Shown in pieces: positions 31,221 through 42,582 of a stretch of 64,000 nucleotides of DNA; the stretch's first letter is position 1; every line of letters begins with the position of its first letter. The stretch is from positions 1 through 64,000 of the forward strand of contig JBAKBP010000698.1 of assembly GCA_037953745.1 (NCBI GenBank), in the 5' to 3' direction. Both the position numbers and the translations under genes were made by a program. The notes below the pieces were generated by a model. It was given only the letters and a program-made list of their open reading frames with translations. It was not told the DNA's origin and searched no databases. The DNA comes from Lithodes maja (lineage: Eukaryota; Arthropoda; Malacostraca; Decapoda; Lithodidae).

Positions 31221-31423
31221 CCTTGTACCGGTGCCATCCTTTTAACTTTATTCTGGCTACTATTAGACGATGTTATTCAGCTTAATAAGGGCCTACAGCA
31301 ATGAACACACTTTCAACTATTTCACCTAACTATTTCTACTACCACAGATCCTTCTAAAACTGCACAAAATTTTCTAATTATAGCTAGAATAGAATTTGAA
31401 ATACGTCGCCGGTACAGAAGGGG
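31221..31423. mobile_element. TTAA MITE with one decayed end
   Basis: The right end CGCCGGTACAGAAGGGG is followed by TTAA (31424). The left is CCAACCTTGTACCGGTGCC, a mutated TTAACCC end. The interior is close to that of 21936-22142 (GGGCCTACAGCAATGAACAC). Confidence 0.8.
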
Positions 31424-31433
31424 TTAAGGGGAG

Positions 31434-31620
31434 ACTCCCACTTAGGTTGCTTCTGTTCTGGACCCCATTGTCCCTCCTGCTTAGCCCACTTGGTTTTGAC
31501 ATTCTAAGACGTTTACCCATTAGTTTGGTGATTCTATGACCTTTCACCCAATGTATGTCAATTTTAAGACCTTTCGTGCCATTTAGGTGTCAATTTGTTC
31601 TTCCTGTCGAGCAATACACT
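31434..31620. repeat. Dispersed repeat, relative of 14908
   Basis: Shares CTGGACCCC, CCCATTAGTTTGG, GTCAATTTTAAGACCTTT and GCCATTTAGGTGTC with 14908-15090, and like that copy lies directly next to a TTAA-MITE end. Confidence 0.65.
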
Positions 31621-31797
31621 GTACAGTTGACCACATAAGTTATGTTCCTCGTCGTGATCTTATGTATGAAAGTAAAATAGTATGAATGATATTGCGATAC
31701 GTGTGGTTTCAAAAATAATTGAATTATTCGACTAAATAGGTGAGTTAACCACTGCATAAAAAATTACACTCGTAATTCAATCATGGCGCAATATATT

Positions 31798-32365
31798 TCC
31801 ATGTATAAGATCACAGAGAGGAACAGAACTTATGTGGCAGACTCTACTTCTTCAATCTCTATCTTTCTCTCTCTAAGACACACACACACACACACTCTCT
31901 CTAAGACACACACACTCTCTCTCTCTAATACACACACAGACATATACACACATTCTCTCTCACACACACACACACACTCTCTCTCTCTCTCTCTCTAAGA
32001 CACACATGCACACACACTCTCTCTCTCTCTCTAATACACACACAGACATATACACATTCTCTCTCTCACACACACACACACTCTCTCTCTCTCTCTCTCT
32101 CTCGCTCTAAGACACACATTCTCTCTCTCTCTCTCTAATACACACACAGACATATACACACATTCTCTCTCACACACACACACACACACACTCTCTCTCT
32201 CTCTCTCTCTAAGACACACATTCTCTCTCTCTCTCTCTAATACACACACAGACATATACACACATTCTCTCTCACACACACACACACACACACTCTCTCT
32301 CTCTCTAAGACACACATGCACACACACTCTCTCTCTCTCTAATACACACACACATATACACACAT

Positions 32366-32397
<32 letters not shown>

Positions 32398-32755
32398 ACT
32401 CTCTCTCTAATACACACATAGATATATACACACATTCTCTCTCACACACACACACACTCTCTCTCTAATACACACACAGACATATACACACACACACACA
32501 CACACACTCTCTCTCTATTTATCTCACGCACACACACACACACTCTCTCTATTTATCTCACACACACACACACACTCACACTCTCTCTCTATTTATCTCA
32601 CACACACACACTCACACTCTCTCTCTCTCTCTCTATTTATCTCACACACACACACACACACACTCACTCACTCACTCTCTCTCTATTTATCTCACACACA
32701 CACACTCACTCACTCTCTCTCTCTATTTATCTCACACACACACACACACACACAT
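31798..32755. repeat. Compound CA/CT microsatellite with satellite fragment
   Basis: Starts with 50 bp of the CA-rich satellite unit (CATGTATAAGATCACAGAGA onward). It continues as (CT)n and (CA)n blocks with a higher period (CTAATACACACACAGACATA, TACACACATTCTCTCTCAC), then CTATTTATCTCACACA units. All ORFs here are low complexity. Confidence 0.92.
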
Positions 32756-32846
32756 ACTACTTACTACCCTACAAAGATTCATCATTTAAAACAAACCAAT
32801 ATCAGTCAGTGGTACTCTAAAATTAAGAATCTTTGTGGCTTAAGTA

Positions 32847-34511
32847 GTGGGACTCCTTCGATCCCCTGTGTTTCCCTATGTCCCTCGTGTAGATGCACCT
32901 GAACTGATAAATAATCACTTCTCTACCATCTGCCAAACCCTCCCCAAACTAGACCGCACCAACCTCCCTGCCTTCCTCCCATCCCCTTCCCCCCCAGTAA
33001 CTGTTCAAGAATTTGAAGTGGCCAAAAAGCTTTCCAGTTTCAAATAAAAAAGATCAACAACCCCAGTAGACCTACCCATGAAAATATACAAAGAATTTTC
33101 GGTGGAATTTGCCACCCCCCTTTGCTCGATAATTAATGCCTCCTTAAGGCAAAGTAAATGCCCTGCAGACTGGAAAACTTCATACGTCACTCCAATCCCC
33201 AAAACCCCCTCCACACATTCTCTTAATGAACTCAGACCAATTGCCATTACGCCCATCCCTAGTCTAATCTGTGAGGACTTTGTATTCACCTGGGCTTACT
33301 CACAAATCCATCACTTGATAGATCCCCAACAGTTTGGCAACGTAAAAACCTCCTCCACCACTCACTGTCTTATTAGCTTCCTAGATTATATATACACAAA
33401 TCTTGAGAAGAGAAAGACTTCCCTCGCCCTTGCCTTTATTGACTTCAGGAAAGCATTTGACCTTGTTGACCACACCATCATCATCAACAAAGCCATAAAG
33501 TTGGGGCTACATCCTACCCTGGTTGCGTGGTTGACCGACTTCCTTAGTGACAGACGACAAGCAGTGCGATACCTAGGCTTCATCTCCACCTTCCTAGACA
33601 TCACATGTAGAGTCCCACAGGGCACAAAGATGGGGCCTCTATTGTTCCTCATCTTGATTAAGGATGCCCTAAAGGACACCCCATTCCACTGGAAGTACGT
33701 GGACGACTCGACAGTCGGCATTACTGTCGATAACACCTCCCCTAACTATGACCCCCTACAAGACATCCTCGACCGTCTTCAAGCCTGGACCACAGACAAT
33801 CATGTGACTATCAATCATGACAAGACAGTGGTCATGCACATCAACACTTCCGTTACCGACCTTCCTCCACCCACTGTCACAATTGGTCCTCATCCCCTTC
33901 AGCTTGTCGAGTCCACCAAACTCCTCGGAATCACTGTGGACAACAAACTGAACTGGAAGAAACATGTAACTACCACAGTCAGAACCGCCACTTTCAAGTT
34001 GTTTATGCTAAGGCGGTTGAGATCCCTGGGGGCGCCGGAGAATGAGCTGAAGAGTATATATAACACCTTCATACTCCCTAAGCTCACCTACGCCTCTCCC
34101 GCCTGGTCCTCCTCTCTAACTCTAACACAACAACGTCAACTGGAGAGAGTTCAGAGGAGGGCATGCAGGATCATCCTGGGTGGCACATATCCAGGGTACG
34201 AGGAAGCTCTCACCACCCTTAGCATACCTGCACTCTCAACCCACCACTACAACACACTCAAACAGTTTGCATCCAAGCTGCTTGTTCACCCACGACACAG
34301 AAACTTACTTCCACCAGACGCCCCTAGACCTACACGTGCAGCTCGTCATTTCAACACACTCCAACCAATAAGACAACCAATAAGAGCAAGAACTGACCTA
34401 TCCCAACCATTGTTAATATTATTAATAATGTGTAATAACGGCCTGTCACACCATATATTCGTGCCCACCTTTAATAATATATGCATAAGTGTGTGTGCGT
34501 GTGTGTATTAG
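32847..34511 (+). pseudogene. Non-LTR family D RT with in-frame stop
   Basis: One frame runs from 32847 and is broken only by TAA at 33045-33047 (KLSSFK stop KRSTTPVDL). RT blocks are WKTSYVTPIPK, ELRPIAITP, QFGNVKTSST, AFIDFRKAFDLVDH, RVPQGTKMGPLLF and the catalytic KYVDDSTVG. The C-terminus has LGITVDNKLNWKKH and LERVQRRACRIILG. The last 30 or so residues read through into a GT microsatellite. There is no endonuclease, so it is 5'-truncated. The RT catalytic core itself lies after the stop and is open. Relatives exist in the CR1/Jockey superfamily; clade unresolved. Confidence 0.88.
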
Positions 34512-35026
34512 AATATAATTATGTATGTATTTGCTTGAGTTTGTTTATGTATATGTGTATATATGCATCTATGTATGTGCAGTATATGTGTATGTATGTG
34601 TGCGTATATGTGTATGTATGTATGCGTTATTTATGTATATATATATATGTGTCTATAGTGTATACAGTTTGTGGTTCGAGCCCGGCTGAGAGTATCAGGT
34701 AGGATAAGAAAAGAGCATATATGCATGTAATGTGCATATATTTATGTATATGTATGTCTGTGTGTATGTGCTGTCAATGGTTCGAGCCCGGTTGAGAATA
34801 TTAGGTATATAATATAAATATGTACTGTACGTGAATTTATATGGTCATATACACATATGTATGTAAATATACGTACATATGAGCGAGAACATATTGCTCA
34901 CTAGCGCAACTTCTGATTATAAATCTATGCATAAGCATTATCTATTATTAAGTGTTCGCGTATCTTCATCCATGTATTTCCACCCTTAACAATAGAAAGC
35001 CCAGCTCTTCCATATTTCGCCTTCTG

Positions 35027-35065
<39 letters not shown>

Positions 35066-35227
35066 CACTACCGAGGATTAACCTCCCATTGTAGTACCTG
35101 CACCCTCTTTACCCTGACCATACCAAAACAGTTTCTGTATGTATGTATGTTTGTGTGCATACGTGAGCGTTTGTGTATACGGACATGTGCACACTTACTG
35201 CATGTTCTTATGTTCCTATATATGTAT
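34512..35227. other. AT-rich, GT/TATG-rich spacer
   Basis: No gene. Two copies about 105 bp apart of GGTTCGAGCCCGG(C/T)TGAGA(G/A)TAT (34673 and 34778) resemble Pol III B boxes. A (CA)n run lies at 35028-35060. Confidence 0.6.
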
Positions 35228-37017
35228 TGTGACGCACCCAGTGCGTAGCAACGCAACCTGATTGTACTCCTTGGTACTCCACTGTACCGTCACGGTGCGG
35301 TACCGTGTACCGTGCTGGCTGCTTATATTGAGTGTGACAACGTATAACTATGTTCTTTGTATCTCTGCAAAGGTCTCGTCATTTGCTAACCAGTGGTGGG
35401 TTTTGTTTTAAGCCATGTCGAGACCTTCCATTTAATATGTAGTATCAATAGAGAAGTTGATAGATAAGACAATAGGAATTCAGAGAGAGAGAGTGAGTTA
35501 GACTTCAGAGCGAGAGGGTAGCAATGGTTGCCAGACGTATGGACCGGTTGGCAGCCCTGCGCTTATAGCTAGGTGCGACAGGGTTGGTAGTACATTGCCG
35601 CCTGCATATGCTGCCTGGGCTGCCCATGTTGTCGTACTGCACATTGCATGGAGGCTCGCTGTGTGTTCCATGATCAGGTTGCCTAGAACCTTTGAGATTC
35701 TAACATCCCTTGCCCTCTCTCCCAATTTCTCACGGTTGCACTCTTTCTCTCTGACGACATTACTCTCATTTCATTCTTCTCTCTATTTAAATGCATAACC
35801 TTCCCTTGAGGTCCTAAAGGAGTTTCAGCACTCACCTCTCGTATTACTCTTGGGACAAGCATATATTTGCATGTGTTGGATTTGGGGGGGTTGATGTGAA
35901 CAGCGATCTTCTTGATGAGGATGGTTGGTGAACGTTCTACATGTTCACGAGTTATATGCCCAGCTCATCATCCAATTTGTGACTAGACTGGTGCCATGTG
36001 TAAGAGCCCGACCATGCCCAGGAGTTGTCTGTAGAGGGGCGAGGACTTAGCCTTGATTTGCCTACCGAGCCAGGAGCGAGTGCAGTACCAGAGACTACAG
36101 CTCGCTCGTAGTGCCGGTATGGTAGAGTGGCGTGATTTATCTGTCCTTGTGTTCTCTGCAGTCTTTTCCTGGGTTCTCGCTTTCGGTGCTGGGACTCGTT
36201 GTTCCTGTGACTTGGCCTGCTAGCTAGAACACATGGGGATGATGAGTGGGTGATATCTTTATTTTACTATGCATTGCAGCTCTCTTTAAGTTTATGTATG
36301 TAACACTTTACAATACACATTACTCACACACAAGACAACACTATTAATACTTTCATGTATCAATTAACTGCACTGTCGTTTTGCTGCTGTTTCCAGAGTT
36401 CTATTGCGTAGGGCGCATACGGACTCAGAGGGGAGACAGAGTGAGAGAAGCGAAGTAGCCTATGCGGTAGTAGGCTACCGGCGCAGTACTGTTGCCTGCA
36501 ACCTTTTAGTTATTCCAAGTATAGATTCATTCTTATAATAAGTGACTACTATTTATGTTCCTTCCATGTGTATTATTAGGTATCTACTGGGTCATGAACA
36601 TCTTGTATGCTACATGCTAGTGCATGTTAGTAGGGGACAGTTATTCTAGTGCACGCGCTTTCAAGTAGGCGTGTACATTTGTCATTTAGCATTTCACTGT
36701 CATACCTTTAGCCTGCTTCTATTCTACATTATTAGAGGCTTAATATTAACGTAGTTTCTTGAGTATTGCATTTCTTTAGTCATAACGTAACCTATAAATG
36801 TCTGAGGGAGTTTAGCCTCATAGCCTACCCCTGTTGTACACTTTCGCCGAGTTAAGGTACCTCGTTACCATAGACGATAACTCTGTAGGGCGTTGGTGCT
36901 TTTGTTGTCTGGAGCATATAGTATTTGGGACTGGAATCGAGCGTGTCGTTGTCACATAAGCCATTTCTGTCCTACGATCAAGAATCCCGAATATGTATTG
37001 CCGATCCAGCCGTAACA
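35228..37017 (+). repeat. 5' LTR
   Basis: Begins TGTGACGCACCCAGTGCG and ends GATCCAGCCGTAACA (TG...CA), 1,790 bp. Small ORFs inside are not genes. It aligns along its length with 44654-46472, with scattered substitutions and small indels. Confidence 0.93.
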
Positions 37018-37020
37018 AAA

Positions 37021-37037
37021 TGGCGACCTTGCACAAG
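37021..37037 (+). promoter_or_regulatory. Primer-binding site
   Basis: TGGCGACCTTGCACAAG begins 3 bases after the 5' LTR. TGGCGACC at this position is the form used with a tRNA-Arg 3' end in some insect gypsy elements, so tRNA-Arg priming is a guess. Confidence 0.65.
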
Positions 37038-37260
37038 ATTCAGTAGTATCCTATCACATGTTTTTTGGAGAACTATTCTATGCTACCTAGTAGAGCTGGC
37101 TAGAATTTTCTTGCATATTGGAGGAATTTTTATTGTGTCATTATTGTATTGGTGGACTTGCAGATTGTTTCGTTGGGGGTGTCTAGAGTAGAGTCATTCA
37201 AGCATCTTTAACATTTTGTGAGTCGAGACTGCAATTAGTAATAAGCACTTCTTTTTTTTT

Positions 37261-40200
37261 ATGAACAGCAATTGTATAACCAGCACTATGTCTAATGACT
37301 CATCATTTACGGGGGAGGATAACACGGTACAGCCTAGTAACCAGCAAGTACAACAGATGTTTAGGGAGGGGAGTGTTATAAGTGGAGAGAGGGATGCCCG
37401 GGCATTTTTGCAGACACCTTTGACCGAACAGCGCCTGCAGGCTATTGATTGTTACGGTCTTCGCTGTTTAGCCACGGTTTTGGGGCGGGACTGTCCTGAC
37501 AGTTGGCCCAAGAAGAATTTGGTGGCATGTTTGTTGGGTGATGGCGATGGGGCGGTGGGTGGAGTGGGGTCTTGGGGGGTTCCCTCCAAGCCTCCATTCC
37601 ACTCTACCCCTGAGCTGGGCCCTCAGCCAGCGAGTCTTAGCACGATGCAGCAGGAGGGTTCTCAAGGGCAAGCTGGCTTACCCGTAAACACGTCTCGGTG
37701 TGGATCCCCCATTTTGTGCTCTCCCCCCCCAGGCCTGTCTCCTGAGATGTTATTTCAGCTAGAACTAGCTAAGTTTAAGCTGCAGGAGACTCAGATACAG
37801 ATACAACAGGCTAGTATAGAACGCATAGAGGTTGCTAGAATCCAAGCCAATCAGGATGCAACCAGGTACCAGGCTGAAATGGATGTCGAGAAGTCTAGAG
37901 TAGAGACCACGGGGCGTCATCTCGGTGGTGGGCACCGGGTTACAGACTCACTTTCGCATTTAATTAAGTTAGTACCCGCATTTGATGAGACAGCAGTGAC
38001 TGAGTTTTTTGCTCGTTTCGAAAAGAAGTGTCGTGAGTATGACTGGCCGGAGGTTAAATGGGCAGCATTAGTTTCATCACGTCTAGTGGGTAAGGGGTTG
38101 AAAGCCTACGATGCACTGTCACTGGACGAGAGTGTAGTGTATGGACTGGTGAAGGAGGCTGTGCTCCGGGCCTACGAACTGCAACCCGAAACTTATAGAT
38201 TGAAGTTCCGTGGCGTGAATAAGAAGAGCGACGTCAGTTTTATGGAGCACGCACGGGACTTAACAGATGCATGTAATAACTGGTTTCGGTCCGAGCACGC
38301 AGAGTCGGCTGAGGAAATTAAGCAACTTTTCTATCTGGAACAGTTTTACAAATGTACTGGAACCGATCTAACGCTGAACATTAAGGAAAAATGTCCCAAG
38401 ACAGTAGAGGAGGCTGCCAAGATGGCAGACTTCAGATTATCATTGATTCGTGGTTGCGGTGCCGCTCAGAGGGCTGAGTCAGGGCAGAAGGGGCGCTATA
38501 CCCCACCCACCAGAGTTTTCGATAATAACAAATCCTATGACACACATAACCACACTAAATGCATTGCACCTAATAACACCTACAAACACAAGCCTCTCCC
38601 GTTTACTAAAGGTCAGGCCCCTTCTTCGCCCGCACAAGGGAAGAAGCCCATTGGGGATGTGAAATGTTACAAATGTCAGAAGCTAGGCCATTATTCACGT
38701 GAGTGCCCTAGTAACACTCCCGCTAAGCCGGTGTCATTGGTTCACAGTATCGGTGTGTCTCTGAAGGCTGCAGCAACTGCCCGGGGTAGGTTGTCAGCAG
38801 CTGAGGCACACGCGGTAAAGAAGCGTACGGAAGGCTCGACACCTGTCCGGGACACTTTCTGTGACCATCGGGGACACGGGTTTGTGAGCTGGGGGAGTGA
38901 ACTACGGAGGGTTGACTTGCTGAGGGATACGGGGGCTTCGCAAACTTTGTTGAGGAACTTCACAGGGAAACAGATAAATGCGGCCAGAGTTGTTGTGGTG
39001 CAGGGTATAAATGCTACGAGGTCATACCCACTTGTGAGGTTGGAGTTGAGAGTGGGAGAGGTGTGCAGGGAGCTGGATGTAGGGATCGTTGAGTGTTTGC
39101 CAGTTGAGGGCGTCGACCTTCTTCTCGGCAACGACTTTGCGGTGCCCACTTTCGGGACTCCACCCTTAGTCGTTGCCGAGAGGGCGGCCGACGTGGATGG
39201 TGAGAATCGGGAATGGGTTGGGAGGTGCCAACAGGATGAGATGGCCTGTGTGGTAACCCGATCTCGCTCTGCGGCTCCTGCACAGCCTAGCACTCAACCT
39301 CGGGGACAGTGGAGGAAGGATCAGGAGAAGGTTGCTAAGGGCAGGAAAAGGGACATTGATTCTGCTGCACTTCTCGGTGATTCGGTACTTGGACCTATAA
39401 TAAACACGGGAGTTGACTCTGGCCCAGATATGGTGTGTAACAAGGCAGAGTTGGGTAAGACTTCGCGTGAGGCAAGAGCTGTAGCGAGAGCCACTAAGGC
39501 AGTAGAGCCTACTAGCCGGGGTAATGTCTTATTACAAAACCATCTTGATGCATTGACGCCCAGGGACATTAGTGAGCAGCAGCTGCAAGACGCTAGCCTA
39601 GCTCGTTATAGCAATGGTGCCATAGAGTTGGAGGAAGATGGGGATGCGAAGCCGGGAGATTTCTTTAGGCTCAACAGGATATTGTACCGCAGATTTCTAG
39701 ACCCCAAATCGAAGTGGGAGGGCGGTGCGAGGGTAGTAGACCAGGTGGTTGTTCCAAATAAGTATAGAGAGTCCTTATTGTGTCTGGCGCATGATGTGCC
39801 GGTGGCGGGTCATTTGGGGGTAACAAAAACATTGGCGGCATTGGGCAGGTTTTTCTGGTGGCCTGGGGTCAAGGCTGATGTCTGTGCATGGGTGGCTGGG
39901 TGTGCGACCTGCCAGACAACGGGGAAGCCTAACCAGACCATCCCGAAGGCACCTTTGTTTCCCATACCTGTCACCGGGCCTCCGTTCAGCAAAGTTGTAG
40001 TAGATTTGGTTGGCCCTTTCCCGCCTACTAGTAGTGGCAATAAATTCCTGTTGACAATCATGGATGTGGCTACGAGATACCCGGACGCATACCCCATGAG
40101 AAACGGCTCGGCAAAGGCAGTTGTTAAAAACTTATTATTGTTCTGTTCCCGTTATGGATTTCCACGTGAGGTGCAGTCAGACCAGGGGAGCAATTTTACA

Positions 40201-40576
40201 TCCAAATTGTTCAAGCAAACCCTTCAGTTGCACGGTATATGCTCTGTAGTGTCGTCAGCCTACCATCCCGAGAGTCAGGGAGTCTTGGAGCGGTGGCACT
40301 CGACCCTGAAGAGTATGCTACGCTGTTACTGTGCAGAACATGACACTGATTGGGATTTGGGTCTGCCGTATGTTCTGTTCGCTGCACGTGAAGTCCCAGG
40401 AGAGAGCCTGGGGTTCAGTCCAAATCAACTAGTCTTTGGCCATAATGTGAGAGGACCTTTAAGTATGGTGAAAGAGATCTGGGAGGGCGAAGAGAAGCCG
40501 GGGTCTGTACTTAAATATATCCTTGAGAGCCGGGAGAGACTTATAGGTTGCATGGCAGCGGCAGGTAATAACTTGG
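37261..40576 (+). CDS. gypsy gag-protease-integrase polyprotein (5' part)
   Basis: Opens at Met 37261, after the leader. Gag comes first, with a Gln-rich coiled region around residues 160-220 and a zinc knuckle CYKCQKLGHYSREC (CX2CX4HX4C) at 469. The aspartic protease active site LLRDTGASQTLL is at about 556. The integrase zinc domain (H844, GHLG, CATCQ) is followed by a DDE core: VVDLVGP (D915), VQSDQGSNF (D974) and E1010 in GVLERWH, giving the expected 35-residue gap. The frame meets the TTAA at 40577 after NNLV. Beyond it the open frame continues by chance into the inserted element, giving an artificial 1,525-residue fusion. No RT lies upstream of INT. Confidence 0.9.
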
Positions 40577-40580
40577 TTAA

Positions 40581-42582
40581 CCCTTCGACCCCGGGTGGTA
40601 CACGTGTGTACCATTTTTTTTTGGCCCGAGGAACCCGGGTGGTACACCACTGTACCATTGCTTGCGTGAGTGCTTTTCGAATGGCGCGCGTAAAAATTTC
40701 GCTCCGTGGTCACCAGGCGTCGCTAGGCGACGCCACCAGACAGCATGTACGCCACCAAAACAGTCTCTACCCTGCCGCCAACATGGATACTAGCCCAAAA
40801 AGTTATTCCCTTGTGTCCGATTCTACGCTCCCTTCGACGCCTGCCCATGTTCGTCGCGCCCTAACGCAAAGGCACGTACAAGATGCGTTGACTCCCGGAG
40901 GTATTGAGATAGCTTTGAGGAGTTATGAACGTGGTGAAGGCCAAAATAGTGTTGATGAGTTGGGTAGTGATAGCTCCGAGTCTTATCAGTCTCACTATAG
41001 TGAAGATTTTGACGATCTAGACGAAATCCATGAAAGATACGCCTTTTTTAGTGGATTTGACCATGACCATGAAAGTGATGATAGTGAGGCTGAGCGGGAG
41101 GCTGAGGTTGACCCGCCATTGTCTTCCTTATCTACCCACGCCACCCAAGTTGCCCCAGGCTCCCGCCATTCTTCCCCACCACCACCAGCACTCCCTAGGG
41201 TTGAGGACCCCCCACTTTCGGCCTATTTACCCACTCCTTCCCCACCTCGCCGACCTACACGCCGCCCACGCATCATTCGTTCCCCGCGAGATTATGAGGG
41301 GGGCTCTGAAGAAGAAGGGCACCTCACAGATGACTCTGGCCATGATTACCTGGGTCCACCGTCAGGGCAAGATGACGGCTCTGACGACAACGACGATGAC
41401 GACGACTTTATGGACATCGACGACCCTCAACCCAGACGCTTTGCCCAGGGCCGTCGTGCTCCTGGCCGCCCTGGCCGCCGGGCTGGCCGCCGGGCTGGGC
41501 CTGGGCGCCGTCGCGCTCCTGGCCGCCCTAGGGTGCGCGCCGCCAAAGTTCGTGGGCGTGCTGCCCCCGCTCTAGCTCCACAGAGGGCAGTGGCACAACC
41601 TGGGCGCCCCGTTCAGGACCGCCTGCAGTGTGCACAGTATCTAAATGTGCACAAGCTCTGTTACCTGCCTCTGGAACGAGATGGAGTCACCATTAGCAGA
41701 AGGCGGTGCCATGTCTGCTGGAACAGCCAGGTGAGGCCGAGGAAGCACAAAAAGACCACCATGCAGTGTGTGGAGTGCCAGGTGTCACTATGTACTATAC
41801 CGTGCTTTGCTGAATACCACAGCAAGCAGGAGTACTAACTAATAATCATAGTGAAAGTACCAAAGACTGACAATATGTATGTATATAGGCAACAAGTGGA
41901 AATAAAACAATGTACAGGTGTATTGTGATAAAAAAATCATGTATTATGAAAACATATATAAATAAGTGAAAAAAGACACAATAAATTGTATATAAAACGT
42001 TTACAAAGCATATAACTAAGTGAAAGTGACACATGACATAATATTAGATGGCCAAAGTATAATAAACACCTGTGATAACGAATAATCAGTGCCTAATATA
42101 ACAATAACCTACCTCAATTACTCATAAAAACTACGGTATCGAGTGAAAATGTGAAATATTTGTTACAATCATAGCCTAATAAACATATTTTATATAATTG
42201 GACTCCAAATAACTATAATAACATCACTATCAATACATAAAATCGCCTCCGGGAGGTAAAAGGTTTTGCGCGACGAGTGGCTAAGAAAACAGTAGGTTAG
42301 CCGAGCCGGGGCCTGGGCAAAGGCGACGCATCCGAACGCGGGATGATTTTCACGCATAAAAATCACTCCACTTCCCGCGCTCACCATTATGCAATCACTT
42401 GGGCTAGAGACCTCTACTCAACGGCATTCTACACATGAAGGTTTGTGCTACATTTTTCTGTTTTTTTTATAACTTTGTGTAATGTATTTCAGGAGTAACA
42501 TGTGAATCAACAGGGACCAAAATTCCTGAAAACCCCCGGACACAAAGTACAGTCACGATATTCCCTAGCCGGGGTCGGAGGG
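40581..42582 (+). mobile_element. piggyBac internal-deletion derivative inserted in integrase
   Basis: Flanked by TTAA at 40577-40580 and 42583-42586. Terminal inverted repeats are CCCTTCGACCCCGG on the left and CCCTCCGACCCCGG on the right complement. Both ends and the coding parts are homologous to the 4.4-kb element at 51349-55780, in opposite orientation, but about 1.3 kb of transposase core is missing. CCCGGGTGGTACAC is repeated subterminally. Precise excision leaving one TTAA would restore the gypsy frame (…NNLV / NAQAVM…). Confidence 0.92.
40783..41838 (+). CDS. Core-less piggyBac protein: N-terminal region fused to cysteine-rich domain
   Basis: 351-codon frame starting MDTSPKSYS, which aligns with MDSTPNSDS of the full transposase. 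It carries the N-terminal acidic, Ser/Pro-rich region (DLDEIHERY, PPLSAYLPTPSP, HLTDDSGHDYLGPPSGQDD) and a GRP/Ala-rich basic stretch. It then jumps straight to PQRAVAQPG, after the catalytic domain, and ends with the zinc-type cysteine-rich domain (CHVCWNSQV, CVECQVSLCTIPC, EYHSKQEY). All three catalytic Asp are absent. The deletion preserved the reading frame. Such a protein could still bind the terminal repeats, since the piggyBac C-terminal domain is known to bind them; a repressor role is inference only. Confidence 0.82.
   Translation: MDTSPKSYSLVSDSTLPSTPAHVRRALTQRHVQDALTPGGIEIALRSYERGEGQNSVDELGSDSSESYQSHYSEDFDDLDEIHERYAFFSGFDHDHESDDSEAEREAEVDPPLSSLSTHATQVAPGSRHSSPPPPALPRVEDPPLSAYLPTPSPPRRPTRRPRIIRSPRDYEGGSEEEGHLTDDSGHDYLGPPSGQDDGSDDNDDDDDFMDIDDPQPRRFAQGRRAPGRPGRRAGRRAGPGRRRAPGRPRVRAAKVRGRAAPALAPQRAVAQPGRPVQDRLQCAQYLNVHKLCYLPLERDGVTISRRRCHVCWNSQVRPRKHKKTTMQCVECQVSLCTIPCFAEYHSKQEY

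Noticed and set aside
31783..32435. His/Thr/Ser and Val/Cys-rich ORFs in the CA/CT block
   Set aside because: Microsatellite translation only.
35498..35798. Small ORFs repeated in both LTRs
   Set aside because: Repetition reflects LTR identity; no coding motif, and one indel would alter them.
40577..41838. A genuine 1,525-residue gypsy-piggyBac fusion protein
   Set aside because: The fusion comes from insertion at TTAA without a stop in the left end; the piggyBac protein has its own aligned Met.
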